Source: Mogibacterium sp. (GTDB taxonomy: Bacteria > Bacillota > Clostridia > Peptostreptococcales > Anaerovoracaceae). From it: a stretch of 64,000 nt of DNA. How positions within the stretch are numbered: the stretch's first letter is position 1; each line of letters begins with the position of its first letter. This document shows, piece after piece, positions 36,663 to 45,279 of the stretch. The notes under the pieces were generated by a model. The model saw only the letters and a list, made by a program, of their open reading frames with translations. It searched no databases and was not told the DNA's origin. Location of the stretch: NCBI GenBank assembly GCA_017512145.1, contig JAFWHB010000014.1, positions 1-64,000 of the forward strand. Direction: 5' to 3'. Both the position numbers and the translations under genes were made by a program.

Positions 36663-37589
36663 TTACCTCCCGAGCATTGCCAGAGAATCCATGTATACCG
36701 CGAATCCGATCGCGCGGGATTTCTTCTTCATTCTCTGCATCAGCCTGTCATATCTGCCGCCTACAAGAACACATTCAGGAAGGCCCTCGATATAGCCTTC
36801 GAAAGCAATGCCATTGTAGTAATTAGTATCTCCTGTTATCGAGAAGTCCAAGACCAGATGCCTGTCATCGTCAAAGTCCCTGAGGACATCCCGGAGTTCT
36901 TCGACTTCTGCCTCTGCCGGCGTTCCCTTGAGTATCTCGTCAAGCTGCGGCAGTACATCTTCAGGCTCTCCATAGAGTCCGAGGAGTCTGACAAGAGGCA
37001 TGTACGCCTGCTCTTCTATCTCATAATCCTTGCAAAGCGAGATGATGCCGTGCACATTCTTCTCTCCGGCCAGTCTGAACAGCTCCGCCCTTGCAGTCTT
37101 GCTGTCGGTCATTGCCTCGACCAGCGGGATCGTTATGTCGAGATCGGAGACCTTGAGAATGTAATCTCTGCCATCACAGACAAGAGCCAGGCTCTTCTCG
37201 GCAAGATCCAGAACCTCTGTTACAGATGGGTTGTTCGCATTTCCTATGCACTCGAGGCCCATCTGCATGATCTCCTTGAAGGTGTTGGTGCTGCCCGAAA
37301 CTCTGTAGACATTCTCGTCGTAGTACAGTCTCTGGAGCTCGTCCGGCTTGTCCTTGATGTTCCTTACTATAGAAAGTGTAACGTCAGGCTTGAGTGCCTT
37401 GAGTCTTCCGTTGGTATCTGTGAAGGTGATTACTCTGTCCGACAGCAGATAGTCCTTGTACCTGCTGTACAGATCGTAATCCTCGAACTTCCTCATTCTG
37501 TATGATCTGTATCCTGCCCTGCTGTAGAGTGTGCGGAGGGCAAATATTCTTCTCTCAGTTCTTGTCAGAACGCTCTGATCGTATTGCAT
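36663..37589 (-). CDS. hisZ: ATP phosphoribosyltransferase regulatory subunit
   Basis: A 308-residue histidyl-tRNA-synthetase paralogue that lacks synthetase activity and acts as the histidine-sensing partner of short HisG. The class II core is seen in TLYSRAGYRSYRMRKFEDYDLYSRY (positions near 20-45) and KALKPDVTLSIVRN. At 308 residues it is shorter than many HisZ, so part of the C-terminal region is reduced. AGGAG precedes the ATG by six bases. It is first in the ten-gene his operon. Confidence 0.93.
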   Translation of the reverse strand: MQYDQSVLTRTERRIFALRTLYSRAGYRSYRMRKFEDYDLYSRYKDYLLSDRVITFTDTNGRLKALKPDVTLSIVRNIKDKPDELQRLYYDENVYRVSGSTNTFKEIMQMGLECIGNANNPSVTEVLDLAEKSLALVCDGRDYILKVSDLDITIPLVEAMTDSKTARAELFRLAGEKNVHGIISLCKDYEIEEQAYMPLVRLLGLYGEPEDVLPQLDEILKGTPAEAEVEELRDVLRDFDDDRHLVLDFSITGDTNYYNGIAFEGYIEGLPECVLVGGRYDRLMQRMKKKSRAIGFAVYMDSLAMLGR

Positions 37590-37627
37590 CTTGACTCCTG
37601 TATCTATTCAAATTCCATGCAAAAATG

Positions 37628-37648
37628 AAAGTCCCTTGCTGGTACTTT
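37628..37648 (-). promoter_or_regulatory. Small hairpin at the 5' end of the his transcript
   Basis: On the minus strand AAAGTACC and GGGACTTT pair with one mismatch, followed by CATTTTTGC. It overlaps the predicted start and could be a stabilising cap or a weak attenuator. No His-rich leader peptide and no T-box is present. Confidence 0.35.
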
Positions 37649-37651
37649 GCC

Positions 37652-37680
37652 ACTTTACCACGCTAAATCGCTAAAGTCAA
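37652..37680 (-). promoter_or_regulatory. Promoter of the his operon
   Basis: On the minus strand TTGACT (37675-37680), 17 bases, TAAAGT (37652-37657); predicted start near 37645, about 56 bases before hisZ. Confidence 0.7.
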
Positions 37681-37711
37681 CACCGGTAGTGTATTTATAC
37701 AAATCCAAAGG

Positions 37712-39058
37712 CTATTTCTTCCTGAATTTGCGCGCATATGCGAGGACCTGCTTCATCGCAAGGTCTTTGTCTATACCCGCAAGCCTTAGTTTGTGTGCAT
37801 ATTCAAGCAGCTCGCCAAAGTAATCCCCCGGCTCGAGTCCTGCTTCTATCAGGTCTCTTCCCATGACATGGGGAGCTTCCATGGTCCGCTTATATTCTTC
37901 AAGCCTTTCGAACAGGAACTCACTGTCGCCGCTGAACTCGTCAGTCCCTGAGAAGACAGGCTTATCTGCCATCGCGAAATATATAAGGTCCCGGGGCGCC
38001 TCTGCCGCGTCAAACATCCTGTTGGTGGATTTGACTGAAGGCTTGGAGTAAGCAGCCACATTAGGCCTCATATGGAGCGGCACCATGTTCTCGACGTAGC
38101 CAGTGATGGATCTGTCGTCTGTGAGCCTCCTGACAAAGCTCTCGACAAGCGGCATCCCCTTGGTCTCATGCTCATAGGCATGTATCCTGCCCTTGACGAA
38201 TTCCGTGGTCACGATCTTGCCGAGGTCATGTGTCAGCGCGAGCATCATGAAGGCAAGCGGATCCGAAGTCTCGTCTCTTACCTGTGCAGCCCGGTCTATC
38301 ACTTCCATGGTGTGGACCCAGACATCCCCTTCCGGATGGAAGACCGGATCCTGCTCAAGACCAATCGTCTGCTCAAGCTCCGGAAGCCACACACCCAGCT
38401 GGTCCATTTCCCTGAGATAATTGAAAAAGACCGACGGCCTCGCCGCCTTGAGAAGCGCCTTCTTCATCTCATCGAAGACCCTCTCTCTGCTAAGAGGCGC
38501 AAGGTCTATGCTCCTGCAGAGCTCTATCGTCTCAGGCGCTATCGTAAATCCGAACCTTGCCGCGAACTGTGCTCCTCTGAGGACTCTCAGCGGGTCCTCT
38601 ACAAAGGTCTCCGCATCTATGTGCCTCAGGATCCCTGCCTCAAGGTCCTCTCTTCCGCCAAAGTGATCGATGACCTCTCCAGTCAGCACGTCCTGCATGA
38701 GGGCATTTACCGTGAAATCCCTTCTCCTGGCAGCCTCCATGGTGCCTATGAATGGATCGACCTCTATCTCGAAGTCCCTGTGACCCTTACCGACGGCATG
38801 CTCCCGCCTCGGCATCGCTATATCAATATCTTCGCCCTTGAGTGCATATACGCCAAAGCTCTGGCCGAACGAAACCGGCTCGCCAATCTCAGACAGCAGC
38901 GAGAAGAGCTTGTCCGGCGTGATCCCATGCACCTCGATATCCACATCCTTGTTGTCCCTGCCGAGCAGTCTGTCGCGCACAAAACCGCCGACGTAGAACA
39001 CTCTGCCGCCGGCGTCTCTGACTCTGGATGCAATTGTCTCGGCTACCTGGGTACTCAT
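37712..39058 (-). CDS. cca: CCA tRNA nucleotidyltransferase, HD-domain type
   Basis: A 448-residue class II nucleotidyltransferase that adds or repairs the 3' CCA of tRNA. The head domain has GGFVRDRLLG and DVDIEVHG, with the two catalytic Asp, then RRDFTVNAL, EDPLRVLRGAQFAARF, and an HD phosphohydrolase domain with LALTHDLGKI near residue 265. A poly(A) polymerase role is an alternative for this fold. The ATG overlaps the ylmH stop (ATGA), so both are translated from one message. Confidence 0.9.
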   Translation of the reverse strand: MSTQVAETIASRVRDAGGRVFYVGGFVRDRLLGRDNKDVDIEVHGITPDKLFSLLSEIGEPVSFGQSFGVYALKGEDIDIAMPRREHAVGKGHRDFEIEVDPFIGTMEAARRRDFTVNALMQDVLTGEVIDHFGGREDLEAGILRHIDAETFVEDPLRVLRGAQFAARFGFTIAPETIELCRSIDLAPLSRERVFDEMKKALLKAARPSVFFNYLREMDQLGVWLPELEQTIGLEQDPVFHPEGDVWVHTMEVIDRAAQVRDETSDPLAFMMLALTHDLGKIVTTEFVKGRIHAYEHETKGMPLVESFVRRLTDDRSITGYVENMVPLHMRPNVAAYSKPSVKSTNRMFDAAEAPRDLIYFAMADKPVFSGTDEFSGDSEFLFERLEEYKRTMEAPHVMGRDLIEAGLEPGDYFGELLEYAHKLRLAGIDKDLAMKQVLAYARKFRKK

Positions 39059-39816
39059 TCGTATTTCTCTATTACTATCCAGCTGCGGCCCTTCTTGGAT
39101 TCGCCGCCTATCTCTTTGAGGACTGCTTTGCCCTTGCCTCTGAGCACGAGAGACGATCCCTCTTCGACTTTGGCATCAGGCTTGAGGCACTCGATATGAT
39201 CGACCGAGACGATTCCGCCGCGGATCGCCTCAGCTGCCTTGGTCCTTGACAGCTTGAAGGCTGCCGAAATAATATTATCAAGTCTCTCAGAAGGTACTGT
39301 GTCACGGATGATCCTCGTCTTCTGCTCAGGTATGATCAGCTCACTGAGGCTTGTTTTCTCTGCTTTGACATGCACCCTTCCGACCTGCTCATATTCCCTG
39401 ACGAGGAAATCCGCAATGTCCGGCAGAACGATGATGTCTGCTCCGTCCTCTCTGACAAGGATGTCTCCCGTAACGCTCCTGTCTATGCCAAGTCCGAGCA
39501 TCGAGCCGAGATAATCCCTGTGGGTAAGCTCTCTTGAGATCGCAGGCTTGGTGACCCTCAGTATGCAGAGAAGGTCTTCGGTCGCCTCTTCATCGGTCAT
39601 CGGAATATCTGCAGGAACACATACAAGCATCCTGCGCTCTGCGCCAGGATATCCTCCGTACATCAGGCTGCGGACTCCTGCCGCATTTCTCGAAGCTGCT
39701 CTGGCAAGAGCCTGCTCATGTGAATCAAGAAGCCCTGTAGCAGTCACATAGTAGCCATCCCTGCACTGCGAAATAATATCTTCTATTCTTGAAATGGTTA
39801 ATTCATCTCTGGTCAT
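39055..39816 (-). CDS. ylmH: S4-domain RNA-binding protein YlmH
   Basis: A 253-residue protein with an N-terminal YlmH domain (THRDYLGSMLGLGIDRSVTGDILV) and a C-terminal S4 domain from about residue 178 (SERLDNIISAAFKLSRTKAAEAI). Relatives bind RNA and have been linked to ribosome rescue and cell division; ylmH is usually in the division cluster next to sepF and divIVA. Here it is instead between a SagB-like gene (nine bases upstream) and cca (overlapping). Confidence 0.9.
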   Translation of the reverse strand: MTRDELTISRIEDIISQCRDGYYVTATGLLDSHEQALARAASRNAAGVRSLMYGGYPGAERRMLVCVPADIPMTDEEATEDLLCILRVTKPAISRELTHRDYLGSMLGLGIDRSVTGDILVREDGADIIVLPDIADFLVREYEQVGRVHVKAEKTSLSELIIPEQKTRIIRDTVPSERLDNIISAAFKLSRTKAAEAIRGGIVSVDHIECLKPDAKVEEGSSLVLRGKGKAVLKEIGGESKKGRSWIVIEKYE

Positions 39817-39825
39817 TATATGATT

Positions 39826-40656
39826 CTACAGTCCCTGCTCTCTTACAAATGCATAGAACTCATCCTCTGCATCCTTATCCTCCTCGCGGACCGTGCCCAC
39901 TGGCATTGCATAGAAGATCGTCTCTTCCTCGCCATCGAGTCCGAAAGCCTTATTTGCTGAAGGCGGATCGACAGAAGCTATCGCGCAGCCGCCAAGTCCT
40001 ATCGAGGTCGCTGCAAGATAGAGGTTCTGCGTGATGTGTCCGCTGTCCATCAGAATAGGCACATGAGCCCAGATGCCATATCTCCACTCAGCCCTGTAGA
40101 ACACGCAGCTGTAGTAGAATACGACATTAGCCTTGCATGCCCAGGTCTGTTCGCAAAGCGACTCTCCTATGAATCCTCTGAGGTCTTCAGCCTCTCCGAG
40201 GAACTCGATCTGATGTGTCATCGGCAGATAGTGGTAGAAACCGTCCTTTAATCCGTCTACCATCTGCACTGCCATATAGGTTTCGAATTCATGGCGGGCC
40301 CCGCCGCAAGGCACTGTCCTGAGAGTAGCGTAGGATTTGCCTCTTACGGATTTGACGCCCTGTGTGCACCAGAGAAGATACGACAGCTCGGTGAGCGTCA
40401 TCTGCTCCTGAGTGTATACCCTGTGGCTCTTCCTGCTGTTGATTATATGAAGGAAGTCACCGTCGATATCGAGCTCTGCAAAATCCGCCGGCAGATCTAT
40501 GATGTTGTCTGTCATTGCTGCCTTCGCAAGAGGCGGCTGCGGCTTCTTGAGCTCCTGATCGGTCTGGTAATCTTCAGCAGTGTCTTCTTCATTTGCAAAT
40601 CTGCTGACAAATGCTCTGCCGTTTGCGATCCTTGCTCTTATTTCCTGTTCGGTCAT
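39826..40656 (-). CDS. SagB/ThcOx-type nitroreductase-fold dehydrogenase
   Basis: A 276-residue FMN oxidoreductase. The flavin-phosphate loop RKSHRVY near residue 85, the SYLLWCTQGV helix, TVPCGGARHEFETY, and the C-terminal IGLGGCAIASVDP are typical of SagB-like proteins. Some SagB enzymes oxidise azolines in peptide natural products, but there is no YcaO or precursor gene here, so this is probably a stand-alone oxidoreductase. AGGAGG precedes its ATG, 12 bases after the stop of the 52-residue membrane protein gene. Confidence 0.85.
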   Translation of the reverse strand: MTEQEIRARIANGRAFVSRFANEEDTAEDYQTDQELKKPQPPLAKAAMTDNIIDLPADFAELDIDGDFLHIINSRKSHRVYTQEQMTLTELSYLLWCTQGVKSVRGKSYATLRTVPCGGARHEFETYMAVQMVDGLKDGFYHYLPMTHQIEFLGEAEDLRGFIGESLCEQTWACKANVVFYYSCVFYRAEWRYGIWAHVPILMDSGHITQNLYLAATSIGLGGCAIASVDPPSANKAFGLDGEEETIFYAMPVGTVREEDKDAEDEFYAFVREQGL

Positions 40657-40668
40657 GTCGTCCTCCTG

Positions 40669-40827
40669 TTACTTGGTGTATATCTTGAGCCAGACTATCA
40701 GCGCAACGAGGCACACTATAAGGAACATATAAATATACTTCTTCGTGTTGTATTTGTTCTCTATCACTTTGGTCACGAGCGCTCCGACACCGAGGCCGAG
40801 CACCGCCCACAACAGGCCGTTAGTCAT
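40669..40827 (-). CDS. 52-residue two-TM membrane microprotein
   Basis: Translation from ATG 40827 gives 52 residues beginning MTNGLLWAVLGLGVGALVTK, a charged middle ENKYNTKKY and a second hydrophobic stretch MFLIVCLVALIVWL, ending with KIYTK. GGAGAAG stands a few bases before the start, and the stop is followed within 12 bases by the SagB-like gene, so the two are surely co-transcribed. The hairpin shape (TM, short basic loop, TM) suggests a small membrane anchor or regulator. I do not recognise a family. Confidence 0.75.
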   Translation of the reverse strand: MTNGLLWAVLGLGVGALVTKVIENKYNTKKYIYMFLIVCLVALIVWLKIYTK

Positions 40828-40905
40828 AATCTTCTCCTTCTGATACTGTTCAGATCCTGGTCATTATCTGATTCTGACTATACCACACATATGCGCCCGC
40901 CGCAC

Positions 40906-40934
40906 TTGAATTATGGCATGATTTACCATATCAT
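40906..40934 (+). promoter_or_regulatory. Promoter of the ACT/PFL pair
   Basis: TTGAAT (40906-40911), 17 bases, TATCAT (40929-40934); predicted start near 40941, next to a GC-rich hairpin. Confidence 0.55.
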
Positions 40935-40942
40935 TTGCACTA

Positions 40943-40965
40943 GGGGGAGGCTGATTGCCTTCCCC
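40943..40965 (+). promoter_or_regulatory. GC-rich hairpin at the 5' end of the ACT/PFL transcript
   Basis: GGGGGAGGC and GCCTTCCCC form a 9-bp stem (one G-U pair) with loop TGATT. No T tract follows, so a terminator is unlikely. Confidence 0.45.
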
Positions 40966-41010
40966 TGAATCTGGGCTTTGTCAATCTATATTAACAGGAG
41001 CAATCTTCAT

Positions 41011-41286
41011 ATGGACACACAGGAAAAGGCTGTAATAACAGTCGTAGGAAAGAACGCAATAGGTATACTCGCTAAGGCTGCAACCTGCGTTGCTGACGCC
41101 AACACAAGTGTCATCCAGGTCTCGCAGATCGTAATGGATGAATTCTTCACAATGAACATGCTGGTCGATATTTCCCAGATCAGGGGCAGTATCCAGGATC
41201 TTGAGAATGATATCAAGCAGCATCTCCCGGGCATCGAGGTACATGTGATGCACGAGAACATTTTCAATTCAATGCACACAATCTGA
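41011..41286 (+). CDS. ACT-domain protein (UPF0237 type)
   Basis: A 91-residue protein made of a single ACT domain: [29 protein letters not shown] is strand-helix one, ending with [18 protein letters not shown] domains bind amino acids. I start at ATG 41011, which has AGGAG ten bases upstream; the open frame reaches 40978 but without a site. The PFL protein follows after 19 bases. This two-gene pairing (UPF0237 plus UPF0210) is widely conserved, and its biochemical role is not settled. Confidence 0.88.
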   Translation: MDTQEKAVITVVGKNAIGILAKAATCVADANTSVIQVSQIVMDEFFTMNMLVDISQIRGSIQDLENDIKQHLPGIEVHVMHENIFNSMHTI

Positions 41287-41305
41287 TTACAAGGAAGGAC
41301 TTTTC

Positions 41306-42664
41306 ATGCTCAACACAAGTGACATCATGGAAACCATTTCCATGATCAGAGATAACAACCTCGATATCCGTACAACGACCATGGGGATCTCTCTGCTCGA
41401 TTGTGCGGATACGGACATAGATAAGTCATGCACCAAGGTATATGACAAGATCTGCCGTCTTGCAGGCAACCTTGTTGCTACAGGTGATGACATAGCAGCA
41501 AAGTACGGTATCCCGATCGTCAACAAGCGTGTCTCTGTTACACCTATATCAATGCTCGCGGGCATTTCAGGCGGAGATCCTGTCAAATATGCCAAGGCTC
41601 TCGACAGAGCTGCTCATGAGATCGGTGTAAACTTCATCGGCGGATATTCGGCCCTCGTTCAGAAGGGCTTCAGTGCAGGCGACCTCGAACTGATCGAGTC
41701 GATCCCGCGCGCACTTGCCGAGACTGAGCTAGTCTGCTCCTCTGTCAACGTCGGCTCGACCCGCGCAGGCATCAACATGGATGCTGTAAGGTTGATGGGC
41801 GAGAAGATAAGACTTGCTGCCGAGCTTACCAAGGACAATCAGTGCATAGGCGCTGCCAAGCTGGTAGTATTCTGCAATGCGGTTGAGGATAACCCTTTCA
41901 TGGCCGGAGCTTTCCACGGTGTTGGCGAAGCAGATCACGTTCTCAGCGTAGGTGTCTCAGGCCCTGGCGTTGTAAGATCGGTCCTGGCCGCTATGCCTGA
42001 TGATGCTCCTCTTGATGTGGTCGCAGAGACCATCAAGAAGACCGCTTTCAAGATCACAAGAGTCGGCCAGCTCGTCGGTTCAGAAGCTGCTGCAAGACTG
42101 AATACTCAGTTTGGCATAGTAGACCTCTCCCTCGCTCCTACTCCTGCAGTCGGCGACTCAGTAGCACATATACTCGAGGAGATCGGCCTTGAGCAGTGCG
42201 GCGCTCACGGAACAACAGCGGCCCTTGCAATGCTGAATGATGCAGTCAAGAAGGGCGGCGTAATGGCCTCCTCAAGCGTCGGCGGACTCTCCGGCGCATT
42301 CATCCCTGTCAGCGAGGATGCGGGCATGATAGACGCAGCCCGCGAAGGCACACTCTCAATAGAGAAGCTCGAGGCAATGACAGCCGTCTGCTCAGTTGGC
42401 CTTGATATGATCGTAGTTCCGGGAGACACCCCATCCGAGGTCATCTCCGCAATCATCGCAGACGAGGCAGCAATTGGCATGGTCAACTCCAAGACTACAG
42501 CAGTCAGACTGATCCCGGCCATAGGCCTTGCCGAGGGCGAAGAATTAAACTTTGGCGGACTTCTCGGTTACGGACCGGTAATGAAGCTCCGCACCAAGTC
42601 CCCGGCCAAGATGATCATGAGAGGCGGCCGCATCCCGGCACCACTCCAGAGCCTCAAGAACTAG
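41306..42664 (+). CDS. PFL-family protein (UPF0210/DUF711)
   Basis: A 452-residue protein matching UPF0210: [15 protein letters not shown] near the N-terminus, [47 protein letters not shown], and [19 protein letters not shown]. The fold resembles pyruvate formate-lyase, but no glycyl-radical motif or radical-bearing Cys pair is present, so it is not such an enzyme. It is co-transcribed with the ACT protein, which suggests an amino-acid controlled function. Function unknown. Confidence 0.9.
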   Translation: MLNTSDIMETISMIRDNNLDIRTTTMGISLLDCADTDIDKSCTKVYDKICRLAGNLVATGDDIAAKYGIPIVNKRVSVTPISMLAGISGGDPVKYAKALDRAAHEIGVNFIGGYSALVQKGFSAGDLELIESIPRALAETELVCSSVNVGSTRAGINMDAVRLMGEKIRLAAELTKDNQCIGAAKLVVFCNAVEDNPFMAGAFHGVGEADHVLSVGVSGPGVVRSVLAAMPDDAPLDVVAETIKKTAFKITRVGQLVGSEAAARLNTQFGIVDLSLAPTPAVGDSVAHILEEIGLEQCGAHGTTAALAMLNDAVKKGGVMASSSVGGLSGAFIPVSEDAGMIDAAREGTLSIEKLEAMTAVCSVGLDMIVVPGDTPSEVISAIIADEAAIGMVNSKTTAVRLIPAIGLAEGEELNFGGLLGYGPVMKLRTKSPAKMIMRGGRIPAPLQSLKN

Positions 42665-42690
42665 GCAGCCACGCAGTTTCAACAAACAGA

Positions 42691-42733
42691 AAAACAGCAC
42701 CCATCCAGGCTTATGCCAGTGGGTGCTGTTTGT
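42691..42733. terminator. Bidirectional terminator between PFL and M29 genes
   Basis: AACAGCACCCA and TGGGTGCTGTT pair perfectly around a 16-base loop; A and T runs flank both sides, with TTTTTC on the minus strand. It serves both converging genes. Confidence 0.85.
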
Positions 42734-42748
42734 ATTGGTCAGTATCAG

Positions 42749-43981
42749 CTAGAATGCGAAGTTGCCGTTTAAGAATACTGGCACTTCTTCGCCGTCATGG
42801 GTTGTGCCGGTGATCTCAAGGTCTCTTGAGCCGACCATGAAGTCCACGTGTGTCATCGAGAAGTTGACGCCGCGCTCCTTGAGTTCTTCTTCTGTCATGT
42901 TCTCTGATCCGTAGATGTTAGGATATGCCTCTCCGAATGCAAAGTGACAGGATGCGTTCTCGTCAAAGAGTGTATTCAGGAAGAGTATTCCCGAATTGGA
43001 GATCGGCGAGTCGTATGGTACGAGTGCGACCTCGCCAAAGTAGCTCGCGCCTTCATCGACGCTGATAGCATCTCTCAGGATGTCTTCGCCCTTGTCGGCA
43101 TGAAGATCAACTATCTTGCCGTCCCTGACGTCGAACCAGAAGCCCTCGATGAGTGTGCCATTGTGGCTGAGAGGCTTGGTTGCGACAAGTCTTCCGTTGA
43201 TGCTGTCCTTCTTAGGGAGAGTGAAGACTTCTTCTGTAGGGATGTTCGCAGAGAACTTAATTCCTGAAGTCGACTTCTCCTCGCCGCCTGCCCAGAAGTG
43301 TCCTTCCGGGAGCTCGAGAGTTACGTCTGTACCCGCTGAGTTCTTATATCTCAGGGACTTGAAGTTATATTTGTTCAGTATCTCTACATGGTGCTGGAGC
43401 TCATCTGAATGAGCCTTCCAGTCAGCAAGAGCATTGCCGCCGGAGACTCTGCAGGCTGAGAGAATCTCATCCCAGAGTCTTGCCATCGCATCTGCCTCGT
43501 CCATTTCAGGGAAGACTGCCTTGGCCCATGCGGCTGTCGGGATGGAGCATACGCACCAAGGGCAGTCATTACGCATCTGGCGGGCACGGTAGTCGGCAAG
43601 AGCTTTGCCGCTTGCGATCTGAGCGCGCATGATGCGGTCAGGATCTACGCCCTTAAGGCTCTCAGGATCCTCCGCATAAATGCTCAGGAAACCTGCGCCT
43701 TCCTTGGACAGGGTATCGAGCAGGTCGACATCCCATGAATTGACTCCGTCAAAGACATCATTCTCAGCATAGAGATACTTCATGCGTGTCAGCTCATCGT
43801 CTCTCCAGCGCAGGATGACTTCTCTTGCGCCGGCATCATATGCTGCCTTAGCGCAGAGCCTTGCAAAGTCCGCGCATTCTACAGGGCTTGTGATCAGCAT
43901 GCGCTGACCCTTCTGAATGCCGAGACCTGCTCTTACGAGCAGGTCCGCATAATCTTTCTTAAGATCTTCGATATTCTTCAT
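42749..43981 (-). CDS. M29-family aminopeptidase
   Basis: A 410-residue metallo-aminopeptidase of the AmpS/PepS/T family that trims N-terminal residues in the cytoplasm. The N-domain reads LLVRAGLGIQKGQRMLI; the metal site residues lie in IEGFWFDVRDGKIVD, EVALVPYDSPISNSGILF, HFAFGEAYP and SMTHVDFMVGS with conserved Glu, His and Asp. It begins 11 bases after butyrate kinase and shares its message. Confidence 0.92.
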   Translation of the reverse strand: MKNIEDLKKDYADLLVRAGLGIQKGQRMLITSPVECADFARLCAKAAYDAGAREVILRWRDDELTRMKYLYAENDVFDGVNSWDVDLLDTLSKEGAGFLSIYAEDPESLKGVDPDRIMRAQIASGKALADYRARQMRNDCPWCVCSIPTAAWAKAVFPEMDEADAMARLWDEILSACRVSGGNALADWKAHSDELQHHVEILNKYNFKSLRYKNSAGTDVTLELPEGHFWAGGEEKSTSGIKFSANIPTEEVFTLPKKDSINGRLVATKPLSHNGTLIEGFWFDVRDGKIVDLHADKGEDILRDAISVDEGASYFGEVALVPYDSPISNSGILFLNTLFDENASCHFAFGEAYPNIYGSENMTEEELKERGVNFSMTHVDFMVGSRDLEITGTTHDGEEVPVFLNGNFAF

Positions 43982-43992
43982 CTGTATAATGA

Positions 43993-45141
43993 TTATCCTC
44001 TCTTAGGTACTGTTCCAGGCTTGACACCAGGTACGATGCTGATTCTGTCTTCAGCTGTCTTAGCGATCTCGCCGAAATCCTGGAGTTCTTCTTCACCACG
44101 GAGTACTCTCAGTGCTCCTGCAGCGAGAGCTTCCATCTCGAACTCACCAGGCATTACCTCAACAGGTGCGATGAATGATACGTGCTCAGTGATGTATTCT
44201 GCAACATACTTAGAGTATGCGATGCCGCCTGTGAGGATGATGCGGTCAACCTTGCCGCATACAGTAGCTGCAAGCTTGGAGATATCCTTAGCAACTGTGA
44301 GGCACATAGCTTCGTAGACGATCTTAGCATAATCATCGCCATCAGCTATCATCTTCTCAACGTCTCTTGCATCAGCTGTTCCGAGGTGTGCGATAAGTCC
44401 GCCCTTGCCGTGGAAGAGCTTCATTGCTTCTTTATATGTATACTTGCCGCTGTAGCAGAGGTCAACGAGTCTCTTAGCACTTACTCCGCCGCCTCTTTCA
44501 GGTGTGAAGTTGCCCTCATCATCATTGACGCTGTCGATGTTGACTCCGTCCTTGTAGAGTCTGATCGAGCTGCCGCCGCCAAGGTGTGCAACGATGAAAG
44601 TGCACTCATCGAACTTCTTGCCGAGCTTCTCCTCTGCGCACTTGATTGCCATAGCTCTTGTGTTGAGAGTATGTCCTACTGTGAAATGAGGGAGTTCAGG
44701 TACTCCGCTGACTCTTGCAACAGGCATCTTCTCGTCTGTTCCGATAGCATCGTAGATACATACAGGAATTCCGTATTCCTTGTGGAGATCGAATGCGATC
44801 ATGCTTCCGATCAGCGACGGATGCTTAGCAAGGTCCTCAGGTCTTGTGAGGAAGTCGATCATTGCCTGGTCGATGCTGATAGCTCCGTGTGGGCATGGCA
44901 GGATGTTGCCGCCTCTTGAAACTGCTGCTGTCAGTGAATCGATGCTGACGCCATTTGCAGCCATGGACTCTTTGATCTTGTTATATCTGAACTCATACTG
45001 CTCAGTTACATCGCCAAATGGTGCAAGCTCCTCAGTTGTATGGCGGATAGTGTCGTTGAAGACTTCTTTGTCGTCATCATATACTGCGATCTTGCTCGAT
45101 GTTGAACCGAGATTCATGACAAGGATTCTTTCTGTGCTCAT
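43993..45141 (-). CDS. buk: Butyrate kinase
   Basis: A 382-residue acetate-kinase-fold enzyme: it opens with VMNLGSTSSKIAVY, has SRGGNILPCPHG, the catalytic-region VAHLGGGSSIRLY and RGGGVSAKRL, and LTGGIAYSKYVAEYI. It interconverts butyryl phosphate and butyrate with ADP/ATP; branched-chain or other acyl phosphates are possible. The usual partner phosphate butyryltransferase (ptb) is not adjacent, so the gene is separated from it or uses another acyl-phosphate source. GGAAGGGAAGG precedes the ATG. Confidence 0.93.
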   Translation of the reverse strand: MSTERILVMNLGSTSSKIAVYDDDKEVFNDTIRHTTEELAPFGDVTEQYEFRYNKIKESMAANGVSIDSLTAAVSRGGNILPCPHGAISIDQAMIDFLTRPEDLAKHPSLIGSMIAFDLHKEYGIPVCIYDAIGTDEKMPVARVSGVPELPHFTVGHTLNTRAMAIKCAEEKLGKKFDECTFIVAHLGGGSSIRLYKDGVNIDSVNDDEGNFTPERGGGVSAKRLVDLCYSGKYTYKEAMKLFHGKGGLIAHLGTADARDVEKMIADGDDYAKIVYEAMCLTVAKDISKLAATVCGKVDRIILTGGIAYSKYVAEYITEHVSFIAPVEVMPGEFEMEALAAGALRVLRGEEELQDFGEIAKTAEDRISIVPGVKPGTVPKRG

Positions 45142-45190
45142 ACGTGTCCTTCCCTTCCTTAGTGGTTATAGTTATAAATACATCTCTTAA

Positions 45191-45199
45191 AGTATATCA
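45191..45199 (-). promoter_or_regulatory. Extended -10 promoter of buk
   Basis: Minus strand TGATATACT, with a partial -35 (AGGACA) 18 bases upstream; predicted start about 43 bases before the ATG. Confidence 0.5.
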
Positions 45200-45242
45200 G
45201 AATATAGCGTCTGATGTCCTTGAAAATTCTGTGAAATACAGC

Positions 45243-45269
45243 AAAAAAGAACGCCCCCGGGGCGTTCTT
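45243..45269 (-). terminator. Terminator of the permease-RCK gene
   Basis: GAACGCCC/GGGCGTTC stem with short loop, followed on the minus strand by six T, ten bases after the stop. Confidence 0.9.
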
Positions 45270-45279
45270 GGTTTCGCAT

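Noticed and set aside
38072..39199. Long open plus-strand frame opposite cca and ylmH
   Set aside because: It mirrors two well-defined genes with intact motifs; such antisense frames follow from their codon bias and show no domain.
39826..40827. Peptide natural product (thiazole/oxazole) cluster around the SagB-like gene
   Set aside because: No YcaO, precursor peptide or exporter is nearby; neighbours are tRNA and RNA-binding functions.
41306..42664. Glycyl-radical enzyme (pyruvate formate-lyase)
   Set aside because: The protein is UPF0210; it lacks the glycyl-radical loop and the activating enzyme.
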